Assembly: GCA_028285495.1 (NCBI GenBank)
Contig: JANQPB010000006.1
Span: 248,001 to 312,000 of the forward strand
Source of the DNA: Acidimicrobiales bacterium
Lineage (GTDB): Bacteria > Actinomycetota > Acidimicrobiia > Acidimicrobiales > SZUA-35
Length of the DNA: 64,000 nucleotides
Direction: 5' to 3'
The position numbers and the translations under genes were made by a program. The notes beneath the pieces were generated by a model. It was given only the letters and a program-made list of their open reading frames with translations. It searched no databases and was not told the origin of the DNA. Shown piece after piece: positions 7,448-15,852 of the stretch. Numbering within the stretch: the first letter of the stretch is position 1; every line of letters starts with the position of its first letter.

Positions 7448-10281
7448 CGATCGGCGACGGCGCCGGGCGGTCGACGACCCCGCTGACCGACGCCCTGACC
7501 CGCACGATCTACGCCACCGACAACTCGATCTACCAGGTCGAGCCGGCGGCCGTCGCCCTGCCCCGGTCGGCCGACGAGGTGCGGCGGCTGGTGGCCGCCG
7601 AGTGGCGCCGCCCCGATCGGCGCCCGCTCGTCGCCCGCGGCGGGGGAACCGGCACCAACGGCCAGAGCCTGACCGACGGGCTGGTGGTCGACGTCAAGCG
7701 CCACCTCGACCGGGTCATCGAGGTCGACCCCGAGGCGAGGACGGCGACCGTCGAGCCGGGCGTGGTGACCGCCGCCCTCAATGCCGAGCTGGCCGGCCAC
7801 GGGCTGTTCTGGGCCCCGCACACCTCCACGCTCAACCGGGCCACCGTCGGCGGGATGATCGCCACCGACGCCGCCGGCAAGGGATCGTTGGTCCACGGCC
7901 GGGCCCATCGCCACGTGCTCGCCCTCGACGTGGTGCTCGACGACGGGACGCCGTGGCGGGCCGAGCCGACACCGGTGGCCGGGGCGGCCGAGCGGGCCCG
8001 CGCCGACGACCGGATCGGGCGGCTGTGGCGCGACCTGCTGGCGCTGCCGATCGCGGAGGGCGACCGGTTCGGGCTCCCCGAGCTGGCCCGGGGGTTCAGC
8101 GGCTACGGCATCGACCGCTTTCGCCACGACGGGCTCGTCGATCCCGTCGCCCTGCTGTGCGGCGCCGAGGGCACGTTGGCCGTGACCACCGCGGCCACGA
8201 TCCGGCTCACCCCGACGCCACGGACCACGGTGCTGGTCGTCGCCGGCTACGAGCGCTTCGCCGACGCCCTCGACGACGCCGTCGAGCTGGCCGCCATCGG
8301 GCCGAGCGCCATCGAGACCTTCGACGAGACCACGCTCGACCGGGGCCGCTCGTCGCCGGCGTGGCCCGCCCTCGGCTCGCTCGTCGACGGCGACGTCGGC
8401 TCGGTCCTGCTGCTCGAGTTCACCAGCGACCGTCCACCGGCCGATGAGCCGATCGACGTCGCCGGAATCGAGCGGGCCATCCGGTCGACGGGGCGGGCTC
8501 GCACGGTGCGGGCCGCCCACGACCCGGCCGAGCAGGCCGGGGCCTGGAAGGTGAGGGCCGACGCCGTCGGCCTGCTGGCCAAGGTGGCGACGAGGGGCCC
8601 GGGAACGGTGGCCCGGCCGACGGCGTTCGTCGAGGACTGCGCCGTCCCGGTCAGCCGCATGGCCTCGTTCATCGCCGGCTTCCGCCGCATCCTCGACGAC
8701 GCCGGTCTGACCTACGGGATGTTCGGCCACGCGGATGTCGGCTGCGTGCACGTGCGACCGGCCCTCGACCTGACCGACCCGACCCACGAGACGCTGGTCC
8801 GCACGATCACCGAACGGGTCGTCGACCTGGTCGACGACCACGGCGGCGTGCTGTGGGGCGAACACGGCCGCGGCTTCCGGGGGGAATCGGCGGCCACGTT
8901 CCTCGACGGGGCGACCGTCTCGATCATGGAGGGGGTCAAGGCCGCCTTCGACCCGGAGGACCGATTCAACCCGGGCAAGCTCTACCGTCCGGCGGGCAGC
9001 GACCACCCGCTGGTCGCCGTCGACGAGCCCGGCCTCCGCGGCCAGGCCGACCGCACCGTCCCGGTCGCCATCAGGACCGAGCTCGCCGACGCCTTCGCCT
9101 GCAACGGCAACGGTCTGTGCCACCACCACGACGCGGCCGAGGTGATGTGCCCGTCCTACAAGGCCACCGGCGACCCGGCGCTCAGTCCGAGGGGTCGGGC
9201 CGATCTGATCCGGGGCTGGGCGGCACGGCGGGCCGCCGGCGCCCCCGACCTCGATGCGTTCGAGGAGGCGCTGGCCGCCAACCTCGACCGGTGCCTGTCG
9301 TGCTCGGCCTGCACCGGCCGCTGCCCGGTCGAGGTCGACATCCCCGAGCTCAAGTCCCGGTTCCTCGACGCCTACCACGAGCGGCGGGCTCGGCCCCGCT
9401 CGCACCGTCTGCTCGGACGGTTCGAGCACCTGGCGATGGCTGCGGCCCGTATCGGGACGCCGGTGCGGGGGTTGACCGGACCGCCTGGGCGCCTCCTCGG
9501 TCTCGTCGACCTGCCGGCGCCGAAGCGCCGCCAAACGGGCGACGTGGCCCGCTTCCGTCCCGGTGGGGCGGGCGATGGGTTCGACGTCGTGGTGCTGCCC
9601 GACGTGTTCTCGGCCGCGCTCGATCCGGTCGTCGAGCGGCGGTCGGTCGAGGTGCTGGAGGCGATCGGCCATCGGGTCGCCATCGCCGGGTTCGAGCCGT
9701 CCGGCAAGTTCGATCACGTGAAGGGCCGACGAGACCGGTTCGCCCGGACGGTCGAGGCCCAGGAGCGCACCGTTCGTGCGGTGGTCGACGCCGGAGCGGT
9801 GCCGGTGGTGATCGAGCCGGCGGTCGCCCTGCTGCACCATCACGAGTACCCGGCGATCCGGGCCGGCTACCCCCGATCGGTCCGACACCTCGTCGAGGTG
9901 CTCGACGAGCGTCGCGACCGGCTGCCGGCCGCCGCCCCGGCGGGGGAGGGGCGAGCGGTGACGCTGCTCGGGCACTGCACCGAGCGGGCGACGGCACCGG
10001 CGGTGCTGGCCGCCTGGGCCCGGGTGCTCGGGGCGGTCGGCCATCGGGTGGTCACGCCCGACGTCGGCTGTTGTGGCATGGCCGGCATCTTCGGCCACGA
10101 GGTCGACAACCAGGAGCTGTCCCGCCGCCTGTGGGACCTCAGCTGGGCCGAGCACCTCGATGTCGGATCGGCACACACGACCGTGGCCACCGGGTTCTCG
10201 TGTCGCTCGCAGGCGAAGCGATTCGCCGGCCGGCGGCCGATGCACCCGGTCGAGCTGCTGTGTCCAACCGCCCCGATGTGA
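7444..10281 (+). CDS. FAD-binding / 4Fe-4S dehydrogenase, YdiJ (D-2-hydroxyglutarate dehydrogenase)-like
   Basis: 945-residue fusion of an FAD-linked oxidase (residues about 30-510), a ferredoxin-like 4Fe-4S segment and a CCG domain, the layout of E. coli YdiJ and of glycolate-oxidase-like enzymes. Fe-S ligands are visible in the NGNGLC...MCPSYK region (residues about 547-572) and in CLSCSACTGRCPVE (about 617-630). The C-terminal VGCCGMAG (near 874) is a heterodisulfide-type CCG motif. It probably oxidises a D-2-hydroxyacid and passes electrons to a carrier. The GTG start is set by the GTGA overlap with the TPR gene. Confidence 0.88.
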   Translation: MTIGDGAGRSTTPLTDALTRTIYATDNSIYQVEPAAVALPRSADEVRRLVAAEWRRPDRRPLVARGGGTGTNGQSLTDGLVVDVKRHLDRVIEVDPEARTATVEPGVVTAALNAELAGHGLFWAPHTSTLNRATVGGMIATDAAGKGSLVHGRAHRHVLALDVVLDDGTPWRAEPTPVAGAAERARADDRIGRLWRDLLALPIAEGDRFGLPELARGFSGYGIDRFRHDGLVDPVALLCGAEGTLAVTTAATIRLTPTPRTTVLVVAGYERFADALDDAVELAAIGPSAIETFDETTLDRGRSSPAWPALGSLVDGDVGSVLLLEFTSDRPPADEPIDVAGIERAIRSTGRARTVRAAHDPAEQAGAWKVRADAVGLLAKVATRGPGTVARPTAFVEDCAVPVSRMASFIAGFRRILDDAGLTYGMFGHADVGCVHVRPALDLTDPTHETLVRTITERVVDLVDDHGGVLWGEHGRGFRGESAATFLDGATVSIMEGVKAAFDPEDRFNPGKLYRPAGSDHPLVAVDEPGLRGQADRTVPVAIRTELADAFACNGNGLCHHHDAAEVMCPSYKATGDPALSPRGRADLIRGWAARRAAGAPDLDAFEEALAANLDRCLSCSACTGRCPVEVDIPELKSRFLDAYHERRARPRSHRLLGRFEHLAMAAARIGTPVRGLTGPPGRLLGLVDLPAPKRRQTGDVARFRPGGAGDGFDVVVLPDVFSAALDPVVERRSVEVLEAIGHRVAIAGFEPSGKFDHVKGRRDRFARTVEAQERTVRAVVDAGAVPVVIEPAVALLHHHEYPAIRAGYPRSVRHLVEVLDERRDRLPAAAPAGEGRAVTLLGHCTERATAPAVLAAWARVLGAVGHRVVTPDVGCCGMAGIFGHEVDNQELSRRLWDLSWAEHLDVGSAHTTVATGFSCRSQAKRFAGRRPMHPVELLCPTAPM

Positions 10282-10308
10282 GGGCCCGTCGGTGGCCGCG
10301 ATCCCGAT

Positions 10309-10329
10309 CGGCGGGTCACCGGCCCGCCG
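10309..10329. terminator. Candidate terminator hairpin between convergent genes
   Basis: Perfect 7-bp stem CGGCGGG / CCCGCCG with a 7-nt loop, 28 nt after the dehydrogenase stop and 6 nt before the end of the convergent VOC gene. There is no T tract. Confidence 0.45.
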
Positions 10330-10334
10330 CTCCG

Positions 10335-10841
10335 TCAACCGGTCAGCAGCGCAGCCGCCGCGGGCTTGAGATGGAACAGCTCGAGCTGGATGTTGTCGGG
10401 GTCCCGGAAGACGAGCACGTCCCACATCTCGCCGCTGCTGATGGGGGAGTGGTCGATGCCGAGCGCGTCGAGGCGGCGAGCCCAGGCCTGCAGCTCCTCG
10501 GGCGATGCCACGTTGAGCGACAGGTGGTCGAGCCCGATGTGGTGCTCGTCGAACCGGACCGGCTCGCCGGGGGACCGGTCACCATCGGCATCGTGGACGA
10601 CGAGGCCGACGACCAGCAGCGTGTCGGGATGGATCAGGTACCGGGACGCGAAGTGGTGCTCGTCGTTCCGTCCGTCGAGGACCCGCTGCAGTCCGAAGAG
10701 CTCGGCGTACCAGAGCTCGCTGCGGTCGAGGTCGGACACCGTGAGATCGATGTGGGCGACGCCGGTGATCGTTGGGATCGCTGCGGCATCGGTCGGATCG
10801 AGGTCGGGGGTCGGGGAGGTCGATGACGTGCTCATGGCCAT
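10335..10841 (-). CDS. VOC-family (glyoxalase/dioxygenase fold) protein
   Basis: 168-residue vicinal-oxygen-chelate protein built from two beta-alpha-beta-beta-beta halves. The first half opens with VAHIDLTVSDLDRSELWY and the second with GLDHLSLNVAS, both typical metal-ligand strands; FRDPDNIQLELF near the end supplies the conserved Glu. It could be a glyoxalase, a ring-cleavage dioxygenase relative or a resistance protein, and the sequence does not decide. Two close ATGs (10841, 10835) are possible; the second has GAGACT 7 nt upstream. About 18 N-terminal residues precede the fold and are low complexity. Confidence 0.82.
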   Translation of the reverse strand: MAMSTSSTSPTPDLDPTDAAAIPTITGVAHIDLTVSDLDRSELWYAELFGLQRVLDGRNDEHHFASRYLIHPDTLLVVGLVVHDADGDRSPGEPVRFDEHHIGLDHLSLNVASPEELQAWARRLDALGIDHSPISSGEMWDVLVFRDPDNIQLELFHLKPAAAALLTG

Positions 10842-10953
10842 CAGTCTCGATCCCGGACCGGCTCCCGGGCGATGACCTGTCGGGTCAGCACGCGGGCTCC
10901 TGGTCGGATGGGTGGGTCCCCCTCGCTCGAGACTGGCGACCTTCGGCACCCTG

Positions 10954-12933
10954 CTAGCTCTGGATGAAGGCGCCGAGACGGTAGAAGACGGCGGCCGTCG
11001 GGTCCTGGGCCTGGATCTGGATCTCGTAGCGGCCATCCGTCGGTGGTGCGGGGGCTCTCCAGGGAACGCAGCTGTCGATGGCCTGGTTGAAGTACTCGAC
11101 TCCCCGTTGGTCGATGCCTCGGACCTGCAGCGGCGTTTCGGTGGGAGCGTCTGCGTCCGTGCAGTCGAAGGCGAGCAGCAGCCGGTCTCCGGTCGTGAGG
11201 ACCAGGGTGTAGGCGTGGATCGTCCCGGCGGTCAGCGTGTTGGCAATCGAGTCCGTCGCACGGATCTCGATCTGTGGGAGGACCACTCGACCATCGAAGG
11301 TGTCCTCCACCGGTGGGTTGACGAAGCGGGCCACGACGACCACCCGGCTGCCTGCGGGTTCCGAGGCTTCGAGCTGGATGGAGTAGTAGTAGCTGGTACC
11401 CGGTACCACCGGTCCCTGCACGAGGTCGGTCGTGCAGTCGGTGATCGGAGTGGGCGGTTGCCAGTAGACGGGCTCCGTGTGGCCGGTGACGATGAGCGCC
11501 CCGTCGTGCAACGGGTAGGAGTTGCGTTGGTAGGCACAGTCGAGGTCGAGGACGACCCAACCGGGGCGCGACACCTCGAGTGCAACCACCAGGATCTCGC
11601 CCGGCTGGAGATCCTCGCCGAGGCGACTGTCTGGACGGAGGGGCAGGAACAGATCACCGGCTGGCGGGTCGGTTGGTGAAGGGCACTGGGGCTCACCGTC
11701 GAGCGGGTCGGACCCGGTCGGCGTGTCGAGGAACACGTCGGTGACGAACCCGTCAGGCCGGTCGGGGGAGCCGGTGGCGATGAGATGCCAGAGGTCGTTG
11801 CCCGGATCGCTGTCGTCGAGGGTCACGGTTTCGCCTCGGGTGGAGCAGACAACGGTCACCGAGGACCCGAGCGCTGCGGTGGCGACGATGTCCGATTGCG
11901 TCGTCGGTTCGGCCCGGATGTTCAGGTCGACCTCGCCGAGGACGACCGCCGTGGGCGCCGGCTGAGGTGTTGCCGTCGTCGAGGTCGGAGCGGTTGTCGT
12001 GGTGGACGACGTCGTGGTCGGCGGTCGGCCGTCCATGAGCTCGAGCACCGACGAGGCCGATCGGCCGGTCGCACGGTCGGTCACCGTGACCTCGTACGGC
12101 CCGAGCTCCATCGGCGAGTCCCACCAGTACTGCCAGCGAAAGCTCCCGGTGTCGTCGATCTCCAGTGGCGTGCGGTAGTGGTACTGCGCCTCGGGTCGCC
12201 GGTTGGCATCCTCGCCCCCGGGGGTCAGGATCTCGACATCAGCGAAGCCGCCGGGGGTGAACCCCGACACGCTGGCCGCAACCGCACTCGCTTCGTCGTT
12301 GCAGGTCCTGGACACGTCGCAGACGTCGACCGACAGCTCGAAGCCGAGCGGATCGGTGCCTGCGTCGGAGTCCGAGCCACGAAAGAAGTCGGTGTACACC
12401 GCCAGCAGCAATCCGGCCACGCCGACGACGAGGCTGGCGACACCGATCACGAGGCCGATGCGGAACCGGCGCAAGGACGCATCGGAGTCGCCCGCCGCCG
12501 ATGCGTCGACGGCTCCCGGGTCGCGCCCCAACAGCACGGCGGCCATGCGGTACACGACCTCATCGCGGACCGCTCTGGCCTTGCCGGCACCAACCAACTG
12601 GCCCAGTTCGTCCATGCGGTCGCCGATGGGGCGATGGACAGCCAGGAGGATCCTGGCCACCGATCGGTCGGCGCTGCCCAACCGATCGAGGCGACCTTCC
12701 AGCACCCGGATCGCCGTGGCCTTGAGGACCTCGAGATCCGATGGGTCGGCTCCGGAGCCGGCCATCTCGGCTGCGACCGAGGCCACCAGACCGATCGTGG
12801 GAACCTCGCTCGCCTCATCACGGTTGCGTCGCCGACGGGGCTGCGTCTTGAGTGCCCACTCCAATCCGGTGGCCACCTCCGCCACGGTCGGCTGACCTTG
12901 CCTGCCTTCCGGGGTGGTGTCGCTGGTCGCCAC
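10954..12933 (-). CDS. Membrane-anchored protein with an extracytoplasmic SH3-like domain
   Basis: 659 residues. A cytoplasmic helical region (1-155) is followed by one transmembrane helix (about 158-182). The remainder faces outside: a beta-rich domain, a Thr/Pro-rich linker (about 305-325), a bacterial SH3-like segment beginning VDLNIRAEP, and two further beta-sandwich-like stretches with paired cysteines. SH3b domains often bind cell-wall peptides, so wall sensing or anchoring is a reasonable guess. No catalytic motif is seen. The start is GTG, with TAGTGT ending 6 nt upstream, implying a leaderless transcript. No family is recognised for the whole protein. Confidence 0.8.
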   Translation of the reverse strand: MATSDTTPEGRQGQPTVAEVATGLEWALKTQPRRRRNRDEASEVPTIGLVASVAAEMAGSGADPSDLEVLKATAIRVLEGRLDRLGSADRSVARILLAVHRPIGDRMDELGQLVGAGKARAVRDEVVYRMAAVLLGRDPGAVDASAAGDSDASLRRFRIGLVIGVASLVVGVAGLLLAVYTDFFRGSDSDAGTDPLGFELSVDVCDVSRTCNDEASAVAASVSGFTPGGFADVEILTPGGEDANRRPEAQYHYRTPLEIDDTGSFRWQYWWDSPMELGPYEVTVTDRATGRSASSVLELMDGRPPTTTSSTTTTAPTSTTATPQPAPTAVVLGEVDLNIRAEPTTQSDIVATAALGSSVTVVCSTRGETVTLDDSDPGNDLWHLIATGSPDRPDGFVTDVFLDTPTGSDPLDGEPQCPSPTDPPAGDLFLPLRPDSRLGEDLQPGEILVVALEVSRPGWVVLDLDCAYQRNSYPLHDGALIVTGHTEPVYWQPPTPITDCTTDLVQGPVVPGTSYYYSIQLEASEPAGSRVVVVARFVNPPVEDTFDGRVVLPQIEIRATDSIANTLTAGTIHAYTLVLTTGDRLLLAFDCTDADAPTETPLQVRGIDQRGVEYFNQAIDSCVPWRAPAPPTDGRYEIQIQAQDPTAAVFYRLGAFIQS

Positions 12934-12939
12934 GTCAGA

Positions 12940-12945
12940 ACACTA
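12940..12945 (-). promoter_or_regulatory. Leaderless -10 box for the SH3-like membrane protein gene
   Basis: TAGTGT on the minus strand, 6 nt before the GTG at 12933. Confidence 0.6.
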
Positions 12946-13002
12946 GTCGGGGAGCGACTTTCGTGAGATGGGGGGAAGGGATGCCCGTACCCGTGTTTGC
13001 TG

Positions 13003-13008
13003 CATAAT
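13003..13008 (+). promoter_or_regulatory. -10 box for a 17-codon ORF
   Basis: CATAAT followed by 7 nt and the ATG at 13016. It is one of the AT-richest spots in this GC-rich stretch. Confidence 0.45.
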
Positions 13009-13015
13009 GACGCTT

Positions 13016-13069
13016 ATGTCTGTTACGCCGGAGCAGATCCCGCCAGCAGCGCCGATTCCTCCGCACTAG
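13016..13069 (+). CDS. Possible leaderless 17-residue upstream ORF
   Basis: ATG to TAG, encoding MSVTPEQIPPAAPIPPH. It has a -10 box 7 nt upstream and no Shine-Dalgarno. The peptide is proline-rich; the PP pairs could stall ribosomes. Its stop codon TAG is the first half of the TAGCGT box that precedes the hydrolase start at 13079, so translation of this ORF could interfere with or couple to the next promoter. There is no homology basis; support is positional only. Confidence 0.35.
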   Translation: MSVTPEQIPPAAPIPPH

Positions 13070-13072
13070 CGT
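13067..13072 (+). promoter_or_regulatory. Leaderless -10 box for the alpha/beta hydrolase gene
   Basis: TAGCGT, then 6 nt, then GTG at 13079. The first three bases are also the stop codon of the upstream 17-codon ORF. Confidence 0.58.
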
Positions 13073-13078
13073 CTGATC

Positions 13079-14005
13079 GTGCATCATCCGGCAAACGAAC
13101 CTGCGCAGCCCCCGGGTCAGCGTCGCTGGCCGCTCGGCGCCGAGCTCGCCGACCACGAGCGTGACACCGAGTACTCGCCGAGCACCCGACTGCCGGACCG
13201 GGATCTGTCCCCCTTCCTCGATCGCTACGCCGCCGAGAGCGCCGAGGCCAGGCGAACGCTGCCGCCGACGACACACGCCTATGCCGGCTCGCCGACCACC
13301 ACCCTCGACCTCTTCCTCCCGCCAATTCTCCCATCCCGAGAACATTGGGGCGGCGTCGGGCCCCCGACCCCGGCCCACGTCTTCATCCACGGCGGCTACT
13401 GGCAACAGCTCTCGAAGCTCGAATCGGCGTTCCTGGCACCGGCGTGCACGGCCGCGGGTCATGCGCTGGCCGCCGTCGACTACACGCTGGCCCCGACGGC
13501 GACGCTCGACCAGATCGTCGACGAGTGCACGTCGGCGCTCGGTTGGCTCCGCCGGAACGGCGCCTCACTCGGCCTCGACACCGACCGCCTCGTCGTGTCG
13601 GGCTCGTCGGCCGGCGCCCACCTGACGGCGATGGCGACGCTCGGTCTTCCCGAATCCGAACGCCCGTTCGGTTTGATCCTGGTGTCGGGGATCTACCTGC
13701 TCGAGCCGCTGATCGCCACGTCGATCAACGACGCCGTCGGACTCGACACACCGGCGGCGCAGCGCAACAGCCCCCTGCTCCGGTCGCTCGACGGCTTCCC
13801 GCCGACGGTCGTGGCCTTCGGCGACGACGAGAGCGACGAGTTCAAGGCCCAGAGCCGGGCCCTCGTCGACGCCCTCGATGCGGCGGGGGCTCCGGTGGCC
13901 GAGGTCGAGGTGGCGGGCCGCAACCACTTCGACGTCGTGTTCGACATCGTGCCCGAGCTGACCGACGAGCTGGCTCGGCTCACCGGGGCGGAGCCGGACC
14001 GCTAG
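13079..14005 (+). CDS. Alpha/beta hydrolase, kynurenine formamidase-like
   Basis: 308-residue alpha/beta hydrolase of the BD-FAE/arylformamidase type. The oxyanion-hole motif HGGYW (104-108) and nucleophile elbow GSSAG (Ser177) are clear. His283 in RNHFD completes the triad, with an acidic residue in GDDES (248-252). Kynurenine formamidases share HGGYW and GHSAG-like elbows, but no other tryptophan-degradation gene is nearby, so the substrate is open; a general esterase/amidase is equally possible. The start is GTG, leaderless. The stop TAG lies inside the -10 box of the next small ORF. Confidence 0.82.
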   Translation: MHHPANEPAQPPGQRRWPLGAELADHERDTEYSPSTRLPDRDLSPFLDRYAAESAEARRTLPPTTHAYAGSPTTTLDLFLPPILPSREHWGGVGPPTPAHVFIHGGYWQQLSKLESAFLAPACTAAGHALAAVDYTLAPTATLDQIVDECTSALGWLRRNGASLGLDTDRLVVSGSSAGAHLTAMATLGLPESERPFGLILVSGIYLLEPLIATSINDAVGLDTPAAQRNSPLLRSLDGFPPTVVAFGDDESDEFKAQSRALVDALDAAGAPVAEVEVAGRNHFDVVFDIVPELTDELARLTGAEPDR

Positions 14006-14008
14006 CGT
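14003..14008 (+). promoter_or_regulatory. -10 box overlapping the hydrolase stop codon
   Basis: TAGCGT; its TAG is the stop of the hydrolase gene. It is followed by 6 nt and the ATG at 14015. Confidence 0.5.
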
Positions 14009-14014
14009 TGCGCC

Positions 14015-14182
14015 ATGCGTCTGGCGAGGTGGACCACCACCCTCTCCCCCGTCGACGACGCCGTACCGGCCACGAGATCGCCGGATGGGTATCGGCTCGC
14101 CGATGCCTCCGTCACGGCGGACGACGAGGCCAGCCTGGCCGTCGAGGGCACGATCGACCCCGGCCCCGTCGACCATCCCTAG
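14015..14182 (+). CDS. Possible 55-residue protein, leaderless
   Basis: ATG to TAG, 55 codons, of which about 87% end in G or C, slightly below the neighbours but consistent with coding. The start follows a TAGCGT box by 6 nt and the stop is embedded in the next TAGGCT box. The peptide starts MRLARWTTTLSP, is acidic in its second half and has no membrane segment or cysteine. No family is recognised. It fills the otherwise unexplained space between the hydrolase and HD genes. Confidence 0.45.
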   Translation: MRLARWTTTLSPVDDAVPATRSPDGYRLADASVTADDEASLAVEGTIDPGPVDHP

Positions 14183-14185
14183 GCT
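14180..14185 (+). promoter_or_regulatory. -10 box for the HD gene, overlapping a stop codon
   Basis: TAGGCT; its TAG is the stop of the 55-codon ORF. It is followed by 6 nt and the ATG at 14192. Confidence 0.58.
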
Positions 14186-14191
14186 GGCCGC

Positions 14192-14863
14192 ATGGATCAG
14201 CCCCGGATCGTCGATCTGGCCGGCGGAGTCGATCCGGGCGGCGACCTGGCACGCCGGATCGACTTCCTGCTCGAGATCGACCAGCTCAAGACCGTCATGA
14301 GGCGGAGCCGCCTGGTCGACGGCAGCCGCTACGAGAACACCGCCGAGCACTCCTGGCACCTGGCCATGGCCGCCCTGGTGCTCGGCCCCTACGCCGGCCC
14401 CGAGGTCGACGTGGTCCGGGCGGTCGAGATCCTGCTGGTCCACGACATCGTCGAGATCGACGCCGGCGACACCTACGTCTACGACGACACCGGCGACAAG
14501 GCCGAGCGGGAGGAACGGGCGGCCAGGCGCCTGTTCAACCTGCTGCCCGCCGACCAGGCCGGGCACATCGACGAGCTGTGGCGCGAGTACGAGGCCAGGA
14601 GCTCGCCGACGGCCCGCTTCGCCTATGCCATCGACCGACTCCAGCCGCTGCTGTTGAACGCAGGGTCCGGCGGGATGAGCTGGCAGCACCACGGCATCCG
14701 CCACAGCCAGGCCACGGCGGTCAACGGTGCGATCATCGACGGATCCGCAACGCTGTGGGAGCTGGCCAGCGAGTTGCTGGCGGCCTGCGCCGACGAGGGG
14801 TGCCTGATCGACGACCGTCCTGCGCCGGACGGCGCATCGGCCAACGGCGAGGGCCCGGGCTGA
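14192..14863 (+). CDS. HD-domain phosphohydrolase (HDDC2 / YfbR 5'-nucleotidase-like)
   Basis: 223-residue metal-dependent HD phosphohydrolase, related to the 5'-deoxynucleotidases YfbR and HDDC2 that dephosphorylate nucleoside monophosphates. Metal ligands appear in order: a first His in ENTAEHSWH (His53), the HD pair in LLVHD (His84, Asp85) and a distal Asp in AYAIDRLQP. YfbR-type catalytic residues EID (88-90) follow the HD pair. The last 25 residues are low complexity. It has its own leaderless promoter and is followed 43 nt later by a dioxygenase gene with its own promoter. Confidence 0.87.
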   Translation: MDQPRIVDLAGGVDPGGDLARRIDFLLEIDQLKTVMRRSRLVDGSRYENTAEHSWHLAMAALVLGPYAGPEVDVVRAVEILLVHDIVEIDAGDTYVYDDTGDKAEREERAARRLFNLLPADQAGHIDELWREYEARSSPTARFAYAIDRLQPLLLNAGSGGMSWQHHGIRHSQATAVNGAIIDGSATLWELASELLAACADEGCLIDDRPAPDGASANGEGPG

Positions 14864-14893
14864 GTCACCTGGACCGGGCTCGGGCTGCGGTCG

Positions 14894-14899
14894 TAGGCT
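14894..14899 (+). promoter_or_regulatory. Leaderless -10 box for the TauD-like gene
   Basis: TAGGCT followed by 7 nt and the ATG at 14907; the same hexamer as for the HD gene. Confidence 0.58.
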
Positions 14900-14906
14900 C
14901 GGTCCC

Positions 14907-15779
14907 ATGGCGACCGACACGTTGACCATCGAGCCCATCGACGGCGTGACCTTCGGTGCCATCGTGCGCGGCGTTTCGCTGGCCGAGCTCGACGACGCCA
15001 CCTTCGAGGCGATCTACGCCGCCTGGCTCGAGCACTGCCTGCTGATCTTCCCCGGCCAATTCCTGACCCCCGAGACCCAGAACGACGTGGCCAGGCGCTT
15101 CGGCGACCTCGAGTTCCCGGCGATGCCGATCTCGAACGTCGACAAGCAGGGTCGGGTCCACCACGACCCCGGCGACGACCTGGTCAAGTCCCTCCGAGGC
15201 AACGAGGGCTGGCACATGGACAGCACCTACATGCCGGTCCAGGCCAAGGGGGCGGTCTTCTCGGCCGAGGTGGTGCCATCGGCCGGGGCGGCCACCGGCT
15301 GGGCCGACATGCGGGCCGCCTACGATGCCCTCGATGACGACACCCGCGACCGGATCCAGGACCTCGAGGCGCTCCACTCGCTCTACTACAGCCAGGGTCG
15401 GGCGGGCTACCTCCCCACGAAGAACGCCGACGGCGGCTACGACCTCTACGGCTACCACGACCACGACGTCTCGCTCCGACCGCTGGTCAAGGTCCATCCC
15501 GAGACGGGCCGGACGATCCTCGTCGCCGGTCGCCACGCCCACGACATCGTCGGCTGGGACCGGGCCGAGTCCGAGCGGTTCCTCGACGAGCTCACCGAGG
15601 CGGCGGCCCAGTCGCCCCGGGTCCACCACCACCAGTGGCAGCCGGGCGACGCCGTGATCTGGGACAATCGGGCCCTCATGCATCGAGGCACGCCGTTCGA
15701 CATGACCGAGCCCCGGGTCATGTGGCACACCCGCATCGCCGGCGACCCGATCAGCGAGGCGGCGAGCAACCACCGCTGA
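14907..15779 (+). CDS. TauD/TfdA-family 2-oxoglutarate-dependent dioxygenase
   Basis: 290-residue non-haem Fe(II)/2-oxoglutarate dioxygenase. The iron triad is His103 and Asp105 (GWHMDSTYM) plus His259 (ALMHRG), and Arg276 near WHTRIAG is placed to bind the 2-oxoglutarate carboxylate. Because Asp105 is present it should hydroxylate rather than halogenate. Relatives act on taurine, 2,4-D, alkyl sulfates or carnitine precursors, and the sequence does not choose among these. It is a single gene with a leaderless promoter, convergent with the OmpA-like gene. Confidence 0.9.
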   Translation: MATDTLTIEPIDGVTFGAIVRGVSLAELDDATFEAIYAAWLEHCLLIFPGQFLTPETQNDVARRFGDLEFPAMPISNVDKQGRVHHDPGDDLVKSLRGNEGWHMDSTYMPVQAKGAVFSAEVVPSAGAATGWADMRAAYDALDDDTRDRIQDLEALHSLYYSQGRAGYLPTKNADGGYDLYGYHDHDVSLRPLVKVHPETGRTILVAGRHAHDIVGWDRAESERFLDELTEAAAQSPRVHHHQWQPGDAVIWDNRALMHRGTPFDMTEPRVMWHTRIAGDPISEAASNHR

Positions 15780-15852
15780 CCCGGCACCGGGGCCTGCTCC
15801 GAGCGCCCCCGCCGTGCCGCCGGCCCCCGACTCGATCGGCGGGCGAGCGTGC

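Noticed and set aside
7165..10425. A 1086-codon open frame antisense to the YdiJ-like dehydrogenase gene
   Set aside because: Stop-free antisense frames are common at this GC content. The translation is Arg/Gly/His-rich with no family motifs, while the plus strand has clear FAD and Fe-S signatures.
12981..13007. Eight-codon ORF (MPVPVFAA) after GGGGGAAGGG
   Set aside because: Too short to support and not near a start it could couple to; the purine run may be chance.
15780..15852. GC-rich inverted segments between the dioxygenase and OmpA-like genes as a terminator
   Set aside because: The arms are imperfect and the loop is long; not better than background in this GC-rich DNA.
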